Part shown: one piece after another, positions 39,322 to 48,782 of the stretch
Position numbering within the stretch: the first letter of the stretch is position 1
How the letters are laid out: each line of letters opens with the position of its first letter
Assembly: GCF_002954585.1 (NCBI RefSeq)
Contig: NZ_MSCI01000002.1
Span: 474,089 to 538,088 of the forward strand
DNA length: 64,000 nucleotides
Origin: Vibrio chagasii
GTDB lineage: Bacteria; Pseudomonadota; Gammaproteobacteria; Enterobacterales; Vibrionaceae
Reading direction: 5' to 3'
Notes under the pieces: generated by a model
The model's database searches: none
What the model saw: the letters and a program-made list of their open reading frames with translations, nothing else
What the model was told of the DNA's origin: nothing
Position numbers and translations under genes: made by a program

Positions 39322-40869
39322 CTATGAATAAAGTGACCAGTGCTGATTTTGAATACGAGAAATAAAGTGGCGCAGATCGCCTTCAAGCGGGCGATCCTCG
39401 ACAATAAACTCAAACTCTTTCAGTACTTCGTCGCGAATGTGCTTGAGGTTCTCACTCATATGGTGCTCATCAAGCTCATTGTGGCGTTTACGAAGTTCGA
39501 GTGCTTGTGTACCGGCTAGAAGTGACGCTGCCGCTACTTGCTCGGTTAGCTCTAGAACGCGTAAACAGTCACGAGCTGCGATGGTGCCCATGCTCACTTT
39601 GTCTTGGTTGTGACACTCAGTCGAACGAGAGAACACGCTTGCAGGTATCGTGTGTTTCAATGCTTCTGCTGTCCAAGCTGACACGCCGATCTGTACCGCT
39701 TTGAAGCCGTGGTTGATTGGTTTACGTTCGCCTTCAGCACCCGTTAGGTTGAATGGCAAGCCGTTGTTGAACTTGTAATCCATCAGCTGCGCCATTTGGC
39801 GATCAAGTAGGTCCGCAAGGTTGGCTACGGCAGTTTTTAGCGTATCCATTGCCATTGCGATATGACCACCATAGAAGTGTCCACCGTGCAGTACGCGTTC
39901 ATTATCACCATCGATAATTGGGTTGTCGTTGGCACTGTTTAGTTCGTTCTCGATCATTTGGCGAAGCCAAGGCAGAGAGTCCTGAACCACACCGATAACA
40001 TGTGGCGCACAGCGCAGAGAGTAACGATCTTGTAGGCGATCACTGTTGCGTGGCGGGCGATCTGCTTGCAGATCATCACGCAGCCATGCCGCAACCTGTT
40101 GTTGACCTGGATGAGGTTTTACGGCGAACAAGGCTTCATCGAAATGGAAGTCATTGCCGTGCATACCGACAGATACCATCGCCGTGATCTTAGTTGATAG
40201 TTGCGCTAGGTATTCCGCGCGCTTATAAGCGATACAAGCTAATGCCGTCATTACAGACGTGCCATTCATCAATGCCAAGCCCTCTTTTGGCTTAAGCTTG
40301 ATAGGGCTAATGCCTAGCTCTTTGTATACGTCACAAGTTGGGCGTACTTCACCTTTGTAGATAACATCACGCTCACCAATTAGTGCGGCTGCTAGGTAAG
40401 AAAGAGGTGTTAAGTCGCCACTGGCACCCACTGACCCTTCTTGAGGTATACGTGGTGAGATATCTTGATTAATTAGAGTGACGATCTGGTTAAGTAGATC
40501 ATGAGTCACTCCTGATACGCCTTGTGATAGAGAGCATAGGCGCGTTGCTAATACGGCACGAGATTGCTCGTGAGACAGTGTTTCACCTAAACCACAACCG
40601 TGGAAGCGCGTCAGATGCAGAGGCAGTTCATCGACAAGGTTTGGCGGAATCGCAACAGTACAAGAGTCGCCGTAACCTGTCGTTACGCCGTAAATCACGC
40701 CTTCTTCTTTCAGTAGGCGCTCTAGGAATGCAACACCGCGGTCGATTTTTGAAGTGAACTCGTCGCTGGTGTTCATCGAGGCTTTTGCGCCTTGTGAAAT
40801 AGCGACAACGTCCTCGATAGTGAGGCGTTCGGCACCAAAGGTGATGCTATTTGGATTCTTTTTCGTCAT
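39322..40869 (-). CDS. Aromatic amino acid ammonia-lyase (HAL/PAL/TAL family) in APE cluster
   Basis: 515-aa MIO-dependent lyase. The self-cyclising Ala149-Ser150-Gly151 lies in GSVGASGDLTPLSYLA, the catalytic Tyr is in VIYGVTTGYGDSC, and the QDRYSLRCAPHVIG and NDNPI regions are intact. The substrate-selecting pair at 89-90 is Phe-His (LTRFHGCGLG). This is neither the Ser-His of histidine lyases nor the His-Leu of tyrosine lyases. Sitting inside the APE operon (23-base overlap with apeJ), it could make the cinnamate- or coumarate-type starter. It is not the hut-operon hutH. Confidence 0.85.
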   Translation of the reverse strand: MTKKNPNSITFGAERLTIEDVVAISQGAKASMNTSDEFTSKIDRGVAFLERLLKEEGVIYGVTTGYGDSCTVAIPPNLVDELPLHLTRFHGCGLGETLSHEQSRAVLATRLCSLSQGVSGVTHDLLNQIVTLINQDISPRIPQEGSVGASGDLTPLSYLAAALIGERDVIYKGEVRPTCDVYKELGISPIKLKPKEGLALMNGTSVMTALACIAYKRAEYLAQLSTKITAMVSVGMHGNDFHFDEALFAVKPHPGQQQVAAWLRDDLQADRPPRNSDRLQDRYSLRCAPHVIGVVQDSLPWLRQMIENELNSANDNPIIDGDNERVLHGGHFYGGHIAMAMDTLKTAVANLADLLDRQMAQLMDYKFNNGLPFNLTGAEGERKPINHGFKAVQIGVSAWTAEALKHTIPASVFSRSTECHNQDKVSMGTIAARDCLRVLELTEQVAAASLLAGTQALELRKRHNELDEHHMSENLKHIRDEVLKEFEFIVEDRPLEGDLRHFISRIQNQHWSLYS

Positions 40870-42646
40870 GGTGCTTGCTCAATGTCCAAAAATTAAAAAA
40901 GTTGTACCACTGAAGCGGTGCTTTCAGTGTGTAGTGCTGAAGTCGATCTGCGTATTGTTGAACGACTTGCTTTAAAGATTGTTCGCGTGTCTTTCTAGGT
41001 AGTTCGATTCTGTCGCTAAAATGCTCGAAATAGACATTAAAGTGCGGTTTTACTTGTGAATCGTCACGTAACCCAAATAGCAAAAATACGGGTGCTTTGA
41101 GTACAGAGGCTAACATAAATGGCCCTTGAGGGAACGGCGCTTCCTTACCTAAGAACTCTGCCCATACTGAGCGGCTCTCCTTGCTGGTGGAAGTTCTATC
41201 ACCAACAATTACGATCCACTCACCTTGCTCCAACTTCTGCTGTAAAAGGATAGCTGTATCAGGTCCCATTGAAGTTACTTGGATTAGGTTTAAGTCAGAC
41301 TGCGGATTAACCGCTTTCATAACTGAGTTAAAACGCTCAGCGTGCTCAGTGAACACCAGCGCATTGATTTTGATGTTTGAGTGTCTACGACCCAAAGCAC
41401 GACACAATTCAATGTTGCCCAGGTGTGAGCCTAAAATCAGCACACCTTGCTGGTTTGCCACCATGTTTTCGAATTGGTCTTGACCATGGATGGTGAGGTT
41501 ATCCACTGAGAAATCGCCTTTCCATGCCGCAAGCTTGTCGAGCATGGTATGCCCAAACGAAAGCAGGTGGTTATAGCTGGTTAGTTCGGCGGGTAACTCA
41601 ATATTTTGCTGTTCCGCATAGGCCTTCAACTGAAATAAGTATTGCTCAGAAGCGTTTCGCGCGCGCTTGCCAGTTAAGTGGTAGTAACGCATCACACCAC
41701 GCAGAATAAGGTTGAATACACCACGACCTAACAAGGTATAAATGGTTAATAACAGTTTGATGCCTAACACGGTGCCGCGTTCCTGGGTGCGAGACCAGTG
41801 CGGCTGCTCTGAAGCTTTTAGTTCTGAGCCCGCTGATGAATCTCGGCTATTTTCAGTAGCGTTAGATTTGAAATGGCGAGCAATCAGCTTAGGTGCTCTA
41901 GGCAGCATGCCGAAGAATAGACGTGTATGCATCCAGCTGATTTTTACGTTATCCCACAATGCATCGAAATGAGAGATGCCATTTTCAGGATAAATAACTC
42001 GAGTTTCAACGAAGTTGATATCGCAGCCTTCCCAGTACAGACGAACCAAAATCTCGATATCGAAGTCCATTCGAGACCCAACATCGTATTTACTTAATAC
42101 TGCTTGTGTGTGGTCGACAGGGTACGCTCTAAAGCCACACATACTGTCTTTGATCGATAGGGACAGGGTTTCTATCCACACCCAAATATGTGTCGCGTAG
42201 CGTCCGTAGAGTCTTGCTTTGGGCACACTGTCATCGTAGACAGGCTGGCCTGATATCAGACGTTGTGGATTAGCTTGTGAGGCTTGAATCAATGTTGGCA
42301 AGGCTTCAAGGTCGTGTTGTCCGTCAGCATCAATTTGAATGGCATGGCTAAAGCCGAGTTGTTGTGCTTTTTTGATACCGGCTTTTACCGCTCCGCCTTT
42401 GCCTTGGTTCTGCTCAAGTGTCACCAAGGTTACGTGTGAGTGCTCTGCTAGGGGAGTGAGAAATTGCTTTGTAGCGAGCTCACTACCATCGTCAACGATG
42501 ATGATCGGTAACTCAAAGTGATGAAGTGACGACACCACCGCAGGCATGGTTGCGCCATGATTGAAGCACGGGATAAGGAAACAAGCCTTGTAGCCGCTTT
42601 CTTTTGTTTGGTGCTGAGAAGTAGCCTCGATGGGAGTGCTATTCAC
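40847..42646 (-). CDS. apeJ: GT2 glycosyltransferase-LPLAT acyltransferase fusion ApeJ
   Basis: 599 aa in two domains. Residues 20-250 are a GT2 (GT-A) domain with FLIPCFNHGATMPAVV and the metal-binding DADGQHD. Residues 285-590 are an LpxL-like LPLAT domain with the catalytic-type His in LILGSHLGNIELCRALG. It probably builds or acylates the lipid anchor of the polyene at the inner membrane. An Asp-rich DGSE motif (IIIVDDGSELATK) supports sugar-nucleotide binding. It overlaps apeI by 8 bases. Confidence 0.88.
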   Translation of the reverse strand: MNSTPIEATSQHQTKESGYKACFLIPCFNHGATMPAVVSSLHHFELPIIIVDDGSELATKQFLTPLAEHSHVTLVTLEQNQGKGGAVKAGIKKAQQLGFSHAIQIDADGQHDLEALPTLIQASQANPQRLISGQPVYDDSVPKARLYGRYATHIWVWIETLSLSIKDSMCGFRAYPVDHTQAVLSKYDVGSRMDFDIEILVRLYWEGCDINFVETRVIYPENGISHFDALWDNVKISWMHTRLFFGMLPRAPKLIARHFKSNATENSRDSSAGSELKASEQPHWSRTQERGTVLGIKLLLTIYTLLGRGVFNLILRGVMRYYHLTGKRARNASEQYLFQLKAYAEQQNIELPAELTSYNHLLSFGHTMLDKLAAWKGDFSVDNLTIHGQDQFENMVANQQGVLILGSHLGNIELCRALGRRHSNIKINALVFTEHAERFNSVMKAVNPQSDLNLIQVTSMGPDTAILLQQKLEQGEWIVIVGDRTSTSKESRSVWAEFLGKEAPFPQGPFMLASVLKAPVFLLFGLRDDSQVKPHFNVYFEHFSDRIELPRKTREQSLKQVVQQYADRLQHYTLKAPLQWYNFFNFWTLSKHHDEKESK

Positions 42647-43001
42647 TTTTCTCTCCCAGCTTCATTTTGCCTGAAGAATGGGTTTGCTCACCATTATTTG
42701 AGGTGTAGTTGAAGCTCAACTTGCTTTTGTCAGCATCCCATTTGAGTGATAGTTGGATTGTGGCGTCAGGCAAGATAGGCTCTTGAAACTTGATGACTTC
42801 CATACCTTTGAAGAAACCAGGGACACCTAATTCTTGGACTGCGTAGTGAAGTGCCCAATCAATTTGCGTGACGCCCGGTAGAATAGGGAAGCTCTTGAAG
42901 TGTCCCTTAAAATCGGTGATATCTCTGCTAACATTAAGTGTCAGGATCGATTCATTTTCTACAGTGTCTACCGCAATGACGGTTGGTTTTCTCTTATCCA
43001 T
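42639..43001 (-). CDS. apeI: Dehydratase-like hotdog protein ApeI
   Basis: 120-aa hotdog protein with the FabZ-like segment DFKGHFKSFPILPGVTQIDWALHYAV, containing the His, PxLPGV pattern and central helix. Second dehydratase of the cluster. An 88-base gap separates it from apeH. The gap has AT-rich elements that might be an internal promoter, which I could not assign. Confidence 0.85.
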   Translation of the reverse strand: MDKRKPTVIAVDTVENESILTLNVSRDITDFKGHFKSFPILPGVTQIDWALHYAVQELGVPGFFKGMEVIKFQEPILPDATIQLSLKWDADKSKLSFNYTSNNGEQTHSSGKMKLGEKSE

Positions 43002-43089
43002 AGGGCGTGCTTAGAATCCTTGGGTAAATATTGTTACTTTGACAAAAGTATAAAAAGATAATCTCAGTGTAAAATACGATCAGCGGTTA

Positions 43090-44478
43090 CTATGATTTTA
43101 TTAGCTGTTCTATGTGAGACGTTAATCGCTTACCTTGGCTGTTGAGGGGAATCTCATCAACAATGCGATATTTTCTTGGGATAGCGATTGGCTCTAACCA
43201 CTTTCTGAGTTCTGTACGTAGCAACAACCAGAATTTACCTTTACTCATGGTCGTTAGAGTGGCTTGGCCTTCTTCTGATAATACCAAAACCGAGGCTAGG
43301 ATGAGGCGCTCAGGTTCTTCAAATGGAATTACTACGCACTCGCTTATCCAACGTAGTTGCTCAAGGCGCTTTTCTACTTCAACCAGTGATACTCGTTTCT
43401 CTTCAATCTTGATCACTCGGTCCGTTCGACCTTTCAATATGAATTGACTAGCTGAGACCATTTCGCACTCGTCGGCGGTTTGATACCAGTTGTTATTATC
43501 GATATACGGCGACAATAACTTAATGCAATTCTCACTGTTGAGACTAGCCTCAATACAATCAAAAAGCTGCCAAGGTGTTTGAGCGCTCTCTTGTTGGCGA
43601 AAAGCGATACCGCCAGTTTCTGTGCTGCCAAATACCTCTATTGGTAAATGCCCTAGCAAATCTCGCGACTGATGAGCAGACTCGGTAGGCAGTGGACCAC
43701 CCGAAGAGAAGACTCCTGCAAGTTGTACCTGGTTGGTCTCATGTTTTAATCGCTTCAGTAGCGCTGGGCTGCTGATCAGCACACAGTTTTTATTGGCATG
43801 AGACAGAATTTGTTCAGGGTATTCTAGGTTGTTACGAGCAAACGGAATACCAGAGCAGAGTGGCCACAAGACTCTAAACAGTAAACCATAGATATGTTGA
43901 TGCGAAACCGTGCTTTGAACTTGGTTGCCTTTGAGCAGCTTGCCCCAGTTTTTGTGTAACTGTGCGGTCTCAATATCCAGCAGCTCTAGCGTTTTATTTA
44001 TCGCTTTTGGTGTACCGCTTGAACCTGAAGTGAACAGGGTCAAATGGGTGGCTGCCAAATCAATGGCCGGAAGACCATCGGACTGAGATTTTTCTGCTTC
44101 AGTGCTTGAGTCCAATAAGGCTTGAATATTGCGAACGTCACCCACCTCAACTGTGCCAATTGAATCATCAACTAACAGGCTATCAAAATGTTCACTGAGC
44201 TCGGCAAGCGCACAAGGTTGATAGTTGCCCGGTAAAATAATGTGTTTGTTAGCAGCTGAAGATGCTACGAACGCCACTGAGAAAAGATAGCTATCTTGGG
44301 TACAAATCGCGACTCGTTGAACGGTCGATGAGCTCAATTGCCATATGAGTTTCGATAAGTCGTCGTTAAAGGTTTGCCACGTAATCTCGCTATTGTCATC
44401 AAAGCAGACAATAGATTCGGGCACTCGGTTTTGAGTGAGGAGCTCAGACAGCGAGGTGTAAGATACGGTTTGGGTCAT
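43090..44478 (-). CDS. apeH: AMP-dependent acyl/aryl-ACP ligase ApeH
   Basis: 462-aa ANL-superfamily enzyme. The P-loop LTLFTSGSSGTPKAINK is near residue 150, the VFGSTETGGIAFRQ motif near 285, and the C-terminal hinge and lysine region is GRTDRVIKIEEKRVSLVEVE. It probably activates the aromatic acid (from the ammonia-lyase or a benzoate pathway) and loads it on an ACP. It is 6 bases upstream-adjacent to apeG. Confidence 0.88.
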   Translation of the reverse strand: MTQTVSYTSLSELLTQNRVPESIVCFDDNSEITWQTFNDDLSKLIWQLSSSTVQRVAICTQDSYLFSVAFVASSAANKHIILPGNYQPCALAELSEHFDSLLVDDSIGTVEVGDVRNIQALLDSSTEAEKSQSDGLPAIDLAATHLTLFTSGSSGTPKAINKTLELLDIETAQLHKNWGKLLKGNQVQSTVSHQHIYGLLFRVLWPLCSGIPFARNNLEYPEQILSHANKNCVLISSPALLKRLKHETNQVQLAGVFSSGGPLPTESAHQSRDLLGHLPIEVFGSTETGGIAFRQQESAQTPWQLFDCIEASLNSENCIKLLSPYIDNNNWYQTADECEMVSASQFILKGRTDRVIKIEEKRVSLVEVEKRLEQLRWISECVVIPFEEPERLILASVLVLSEEGQATLTTMSKGKFWLLLRTELRKWLEPIAIPRKYRIVDEIPLNSQGKRLTSHIEQLIKS

Positions 44479-44484
44479 AACAAT

Positions 44485-45042
44485 TTAACTCTGACGAATG
44501 CGTTGTCTCACTATCCACTCCCCTGCAAAGAGCACCCCTGCAAACACATAGCTGAGTAAGCCATTATATAGGGTCCATACTTCTAACGGTTGGAAGCAGG
44601 TATATAAAGCAATAGAGCCATTAATAACAAAGAACAAGCACCAGACTTTGGTGACTTTTCTTGTGTAATCAATGCCACTTTGTGGAAGCTCAGGCTCTTG
44701 AAGGCGAGCAAGACGTTCGATGATCGTTTGTGGTTGCCATAGGCTTGAAGCAAAGACAGCCAGCATACAAACATTAACGATAACGGGGTAATAGGTTAGC
44801 CAGCCATGCTGTTTAAAGGCTAAACCTAATGTCAGCAGAACAATACCAGCACTTCCACTGATCCAAGCTAGGTGTTTTAGCTCTTTGATTTTTGCCTGAC
44901 CGCCAGTAAAAATGCGAACAGCAAAGATAACGCCCAAGGCGATACCTACGGTTTGCAGGCCAAACTTGTTGAGTCCAAAGTAAACCGCTATTGGATAAGT
45001 GAAAAGTATGATTGCCGACAGTAAAGTCAGCAGAGGACGCAC
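44485..45042 (-). CDS. apeG: APE cluster membrane protein ApeG
   Basis: 185 aa with about six hydrophobic segments and no catalytic motif that I recognise. It is the COG4648-type membrane protein usual between the ACP and ligase genes of APE clusters. Its stop-start arrangement with apeF (one-base overlap) and apeH (6 bases) shows operon membership. Function unknown. Confidence 0.78.
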   Translation of the reverse strand: MRPLLTLLSAIILFTYPIAVYFGLNKFGLQTVGIALGVIFAVRIFTGGQAKIKELKHLAWISGSAGIVLLTLGLAFKQHGWLTYYPVIVNVCMLAVFASSLWQPQTIIERLARLQEPELPQSGIDYTRKVTKVWCLFFVINGSIALYTCFQPLEVWTLYNGLLSYVFAGVLFAGEWIVRQRIRQS

Positions 45043-45299
45043 TATGCGTCCTTCAATAGTTCAACCACAGACTCTACAACGTCATTAACGGTGCGTACTG
45101 CTTTGAACTCTTCAGGTTTGATCTTTTTACCTGTTACGTTCTGGAGGTGAACGACTAAATCAACCGCATCAATGCTGTCTAGGTCTAGATCAAGATAGAG
45201 ATGAGCTTCCGGAGTGATATCTTCAGCATCAAGCTCGAACAGCTCAATCAGCGCATCTTTAACCTGGTTATATACTTCTTGTTGGTTAGCTTGTGTCAT
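45042..45299 (-). CDS. apeF: Acyl carrier protein ApeF
   Basis: 85-aa ACP with the phosphopantetheine Ser in LDLDLDSIDAVDLVVHLQ (DSI motif, near residue 41). It is followed by the usual GKKIKPEEFKAVRTVNDVV. In APE synthesis one ACP carries the aryl starter and the other the elongating chain; which does which cannot be read from sequence. Confidence 0.93.
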   Translation of the reverse strand: MTQANQQEVYNQVKDALIELFELDAEDITPEAHLYLDLDLDSIDAVDLVVHLQNVTGKKIKPEEFKAVRTVNDVVESVVELLKDA

Positions 45300-45309
45300 A
45301 AAGATCTGT

Positions 45310-45570
45310 CTAGTTGTTCGTTTGAGATGAGATGTAGTTTGCTAGATTTGCAACCGACGCAAAATGCTCGCGAGTGTTTGAATCGTCAGCATCAATAACG
45401 ATGTTGTACTTCTTCTTGATAGCAAGGCCAAGCTCTAGTGCATCAATAGAATCTAGCCCTAGTCCATCACCAAACAGTGGAGCTTCCGTTTCAATCTCAT
45501 CAATGCTCATGTCTTCAAGATTTAGTGCGTCGATGATCAGTTGTTTCAGTTCGTTGTGTAATGTTTCCAC
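45310..45570 (-). CDS. apeE: Acyl carrier protein ApeE
   Basis: 86-aa ACP with phosphopantetheine Ser in DGLGLDSIDALELGLAIKKK (DSI motif). It is the first of the tandem ACP pair, 10 bases before apeF. The acidic helix II environment (DALELG) is normal for type II ACPs. Confidence 0.93.
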   Translation of the reverse strand: METLHNELKQLIIDALNLEDMSIDEIETEAPLFGDGLGLDSIDALELGLAIKKKYNIVIDADDSNTREHFASVANLANYISSQTNN

Positions 45571-45675
45571 TTTGGCCTACTTAATGCTTTGTCTAAATGC
45601 TGCTTTAAGGGGGCGATTCTACATGACGTGAAGTATTTTCGAAATGCTGATATCGCCAGTTATGTTATTGATGCA

Positions 45676-46446
45676 CTAAATATTTTCTTCGGAAGGGAAA
45701 ATTGTTTGTGCAAGATGATGATTAAGGCGTCTTGCTGCCGAAGTTAAATTATTCGAGCTTTCAATAAATGGTGCGACTTCTATTTTACCTTTCACCGCGA
45801 CATGAAAAAAGGGCTTCGTTACTGGAACTTGATACCATTTTTTCTCTTTCGTTAAGAATGTTGGAGAAACTGTAATATGAATTATACGTAGATCCGTTTG
45901 TGTTCGGGTGGCAATTTGCGCGGCACCACGCTGTAAGGATGGTTCAATTCCGGGCGTAGTGCGAGTGCCTTCGGGAAAAACTAGTAGGACATTACCGCGC
46001 GAAAAGCGCTCTTCACAACGTTCTAAAAGATCGTCGGGCGTTTGATTTGGTATGTAACCCGCGGCTTTGACGATCCTTTTCATAAATGGGTTTTCCCAAA
46101 TGGCAGCTTTAACCAAACAGTCACATTGAGGAAGTTGTGAGGCGATTAGCACGTAGTCTATCAAGCTCGGGTGATTCGCAACAATAATGCAGTTTCGGTC
46201 TTCACGCAGTAACTCAGCACCATCAATTCGGTAGTCAATTGCGCCTGTGAATTTCATGATCTGGCAGAAGGCATTGAATGAGAAGCGAATCAATCGTTGA
46301 GCCCTGAGCTCTCGCTGAATGGTGTTAGGGGTGATGAGTGAGATAGATGGCAAGATCAAGAAGCTGAGAACGAGGCCTCCCAAGCCGAAAATGGTAAAGC
46401 AGAGGCCTGTCGCGAATACTCGCCAATATTGGTCGACCTTGCTCAT
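45676..46446 (-). CDS. apeD: PlsC-type acyltransferase ApeD
   Basis: 256-aa membrane-associated lysophospholipid acyltransferase-like protein. An N-terminal hydrophobic segment is followed by the H-x4-D motif in IIVANHPSLIDYVLIASQ and the substrate motif VLLVFPEGTRTTPG. It probably acylates part of the lipid anchor. The ATG chosen overlaps the apeC stop codon by one base (TAATG); an ATG 13 codons upstream would lie inside apeC. Confidence 0.87.
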   Translation of the reverse strand: MSKVDQYWRVFATGLCFTIFGLGGLVLSFLILPSISLITPNTIQRELRAQRLIRFSFNAFCQIMKFTGAIDYRIDGAELLREDRNCIIVANHPSLIDYVLIASQLPQCDCLVKAAIWENPFMKRIVKAAGYIPNQTPDDLLERCEERFSRGNVLLVFPEGTRTTPGIEPSLQRGAAQIATRTQTDLRIIHITVSPTFLTKEKKWYQVPVTKPFFHVAVKGKIEVAPFIESSNNLTSAARRLNHHLAQTIFPSEENI

Positions 46447-47171
46447 TATAGCTCTCCGGTTTTTGCGTTGTTTATCCAAGTCCAATCTTGATGCTTACCT
46501 GCCACGGTCCAGTTCAGTGAACCTAGAAGGATGTTTTGTAGCGCCTGCAAGCCTTGTGGTAATGAAGTGGTAGAGCTTTCGTTAGTTATTGCTCTTGATA
46601 CTGAGTAATCACTTCCGGAGGTGAGCACTAAACCCAGCGCATAGTCGGCATAACTTTGAGCTTCGAACTCTTGATAGAGTTCAGGCAAAGGCTGGTCAAA
46701 ATCGATGACTAACACACGGTGCGATGGATATTGATTCAGGTAAAGATAGGCTTCAATCAAAGCGTTGTGGAAAGTATCTTGGCCGGCCGAGATAGAGGTC
46801 AGAGGGATTGGTGCTTTCGCTGCGATGGTGGTTAACCCTGCAGCTGTGTTATGCACGGACTGTGCAAACGCCATTGGTGATGCATCGTCACCTTCCAATA
46901 TCGACTGAATCAAGGTTGCGGTTCGGTGCAGTTCGCCATGTCGACTGGCAAAAACCAAATAATCAATCGAGTTGTCTTTTAAGAGTGTTAATGCAGTTTG
47001 AACGGCCAATTTACTTTGTAGGCTCATTCGGCGGCGCATCATCGGTGGGATCGCTTTAGATTCAGTTGAGCCATCTTGCGGCCAATCTAAATTAGTGCTC
47101 CAGGCTTGCCATTCGGCATCAGAATTGAGACCAGCCGAGTTTGCAGACCATTTCTCAATATTAAACGACAT
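46446..47171 (-). CDS. apeC: Chain-length-factor-like ketosynthase ApeC
   Basis: About 241 aa, only two thirds of a normal ketosynthase. It matches the short ketoacyl-synthase-like type in which the active-site Cys is lost (the region around MAFAQSVHNTAAGLTTIAAKAP). Related APE proteins act as chain-length-factor partners of ApeO. I start at MSFNIEKWSANSAGL, where the family begins. An ATG seven codons upstream is also open, and neither has a strong ribosome-binding site. Confidence 0.82.
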   Translation of the reverse strand: MSFNIEKWSANSAGLNSDAEWQAWSTNLDWPQDGSTESKAIPPMMRRRMSLQSKLAVQTALTLLKDNSIDYLVFASRHGELHRTATLIQSILEGDDASPMAFAQSVHNTAAGLTTIAAKAPIPLTSISAGQDTFHNALIEAYLYLNQYPSHRVLVIDFDQPLPELYQEFEAQSYADYALGLVLTSGSDYSVSRAITNESSTTSLPQGLQALQNILLGSLNWTVAGKHQDWTWINNAKTGEL

Positions 47172-47264
47172 TAATTGGGATTGATTTGACATAGAGTATT
47201 GATTTGCTTTGGGTCTAACTAAATACTATGCGCGCTTATAAATAAACACAGGTAAGGAATTTAA

Positions 47265-47654
47265 ATGAAATTACTAAAAATAGCCGTTTCAATGTTATTC
47301 ATATTTGTTCTTGCAGGGTGTGGACGTGTCCAGCCTGTAATGAATGTTGAGGATACTCCAGTTGCACATAATCTTCAAAGTAAACAGGTGAAATCAGCTA
47401 TTTATGAATCTGCTGAAAATCGAGGCTGGCTAGTTTCTGAAATTAAACCTGGCTTGATCCGTGCTGAATTGTATGTTCGTTCACATCACGCAGTGGTTGA
47501 TATTCCTTATAACGACAAATTTTACTCTATTCTTTACGTTGAATCAGAGAATTTGAAGTATGACGATGGTGAAATACACCGTAATTACAACCGCTGGGTT
47601 AATAACTTAAACGTTGATATTAAACGTAAGCTTGCACAAGTGGCAGCTGAGTAA
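47265..47654 (+). CDS. Small lipoprotein heading the divergent APE arm
   Basis: 129 aa with a lipoprotein signal ending VLAGC (Cys19). The soluble part (SKQVKSAIYESAENRGWLVSEIKPGLIRAELYVRSHHAVVDI, in recognisable pieces) suggests a small alpha/beta periplasmic domain. Similar lipoproteins head many APE clusters. AAGGAA precedes the ATG. The divergent intergenic region with apeC is under 100 bases and must hold both promoters. Confidence 0.82.
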   Translation: MKLLKIAVSMLFIFVLAGCGRVQPVMNVEDTPVAHNLQSKQVKSAIYESAENRGWLVSEIKPGLIRAELYVRSHHAVVDIPYNDKFYSILYVESENLKYDDGEIHRNYNRWVNNLNVDIKRKLAQVAAE

Positions 47655-47683
47655 CCCTATATTATTTTTAAGTTAGGTCTTTC

Positions 47684-48757
47684 GTGTCGGAATATAAATT
47701 AGATCCATTCAGTGCATTAGAAGCAAAAACAGAAGCACAAAAATTATCTTTTGCTCCTATTGTTTTTCATACTGCTCGTACACTTCGTGATTTAGGTATT
47801 TTAAAAGCGCTCGACGATGCGGGGAGCGATGGCTTACCTGCTGAGACTATTTCAGAAATAACAGGTGTATCTGAATATGGTGTGAAAGTGTTACTTGATA
47901 TGGCGCTTAGCGCTCATATTGTTGTTTGGGAAAAACCTAACTATAAGATAGCCAACCTCGGTTTCTATCTGTTGCATGACGGCATGACCAACGCAAACAT
48001 GGATTTTACAGCCGATGTTTGTTACGCCGCGATGATGCATCTCACTGAAGCGATTGAGAAAGGCACTCCTGCTGGTTTGAAGGAGCTAGGGGATTGGGAG
48101 ACGATCTACCAAGGCTTGTCTCAATTACCTGAAAAAGCGAAAGAGAGCTGGTTCAAGTTTGACCACTTCTACTCTGATCGCTCATTCCCAGTTTTGCTTG
48201 AGAAGGTTTTCAGTAAGAAACCTAAATCGCTGGTGGATATTGGCGGCAATACAGGCAAGTGGGCAATGCAGTGTTGCAACCATGACTCTGATGTTGAAGT
48301 CACGATTGTTGATTTGCCACAGCAGTTAGAAATGGCAATGGCGAACGCTAAGCAACATGGCCATCAAAATAGAGTGACGCCTTTCCCAGCAAACATGCTA
48401 GATAAGCAACAAGCGCTGCCAACGGGCGCGGATGTTTGGTGGATGAGTCAGTTCCTTGATTGCTTCTCGCCAATGGAAATCCTTAGCATCTTAAAGCGTG
48501 TCCGCTCTTATATGTCAGAAGAAGCGACCGTTTATATCCTTGAATTGTTTTGGGATGCACAGAAATACGATGCGGCTTCTTATAGCTTAAACGCGACTTC
48601 GCTTTACTTTACGTGCTTGGCAAACGGCAACAGTCGTTTTTACCGCTGTGAAGATTTCTTAGAGATAGTTGAAGAAGCTGGCTTTGAAGTGGTGACTTGT
48701 ACCGATGATATCGGCCTTGGTCATACGCTTCTTGAATTGAAAGCTAGCGCGCAATAA
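47684..48757 (+). CDS. SAM-dependent methyltransferase of the APE cluster
   Basis: 357 aa. An N-terminal winged-helix dimerisation domain (about 30-100) is followed by a Rossmann methyltransferase domain with SAM motif I VDIGGNTGKW at 184-193 and the O-methyltransferase-like IVDLPQQLEMAM at 208-219. In APE clusters of this type the enzyme is thought to methylate the aromatic head group. The start is GTG, 29 bases after the lipoprotein gene. Confidence 0.87.
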   Translation: MSEYKLDPFSALEAKTEAQKLSFAPIVFHTARTLRDLGILKALDDAGSDGLPAETISEITGVSEYGVKVLLDMALSAHIVVWEKPNYKIANLGFYLLHDGMTNANMDFTADVCYAAMMHLTEAIEKGTPAGLKELGDWETIYQGLSQLPEKAKESWFKFDHFYSDRSFPVLLEKVFSKKPKSLVDIGGNTGKWAMQCCNHDSDVEVTIVDLPQQLEMAMANAKQHGHQNRVTPFPANMLDKQQALPTGADVWWMSQFLDCFSPMEILSILKRVRSYMSEEATVYILELFWDAQKYDAASYSLNATSLYFTCLANGNSRFYRCEDFLEIVEEAGFEVVTCTDDIGLGHTLLELKASAQ

Positions 48758-48782
48758 CACATAACAAACATGGCTTAAATTA

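Noticed and set aside
39322..40869. hutH of histidine degradation
   Set aside because: No other hut genes are nearby, the selectivity pair is not Ser-His, and the gene overlaps APE genes.
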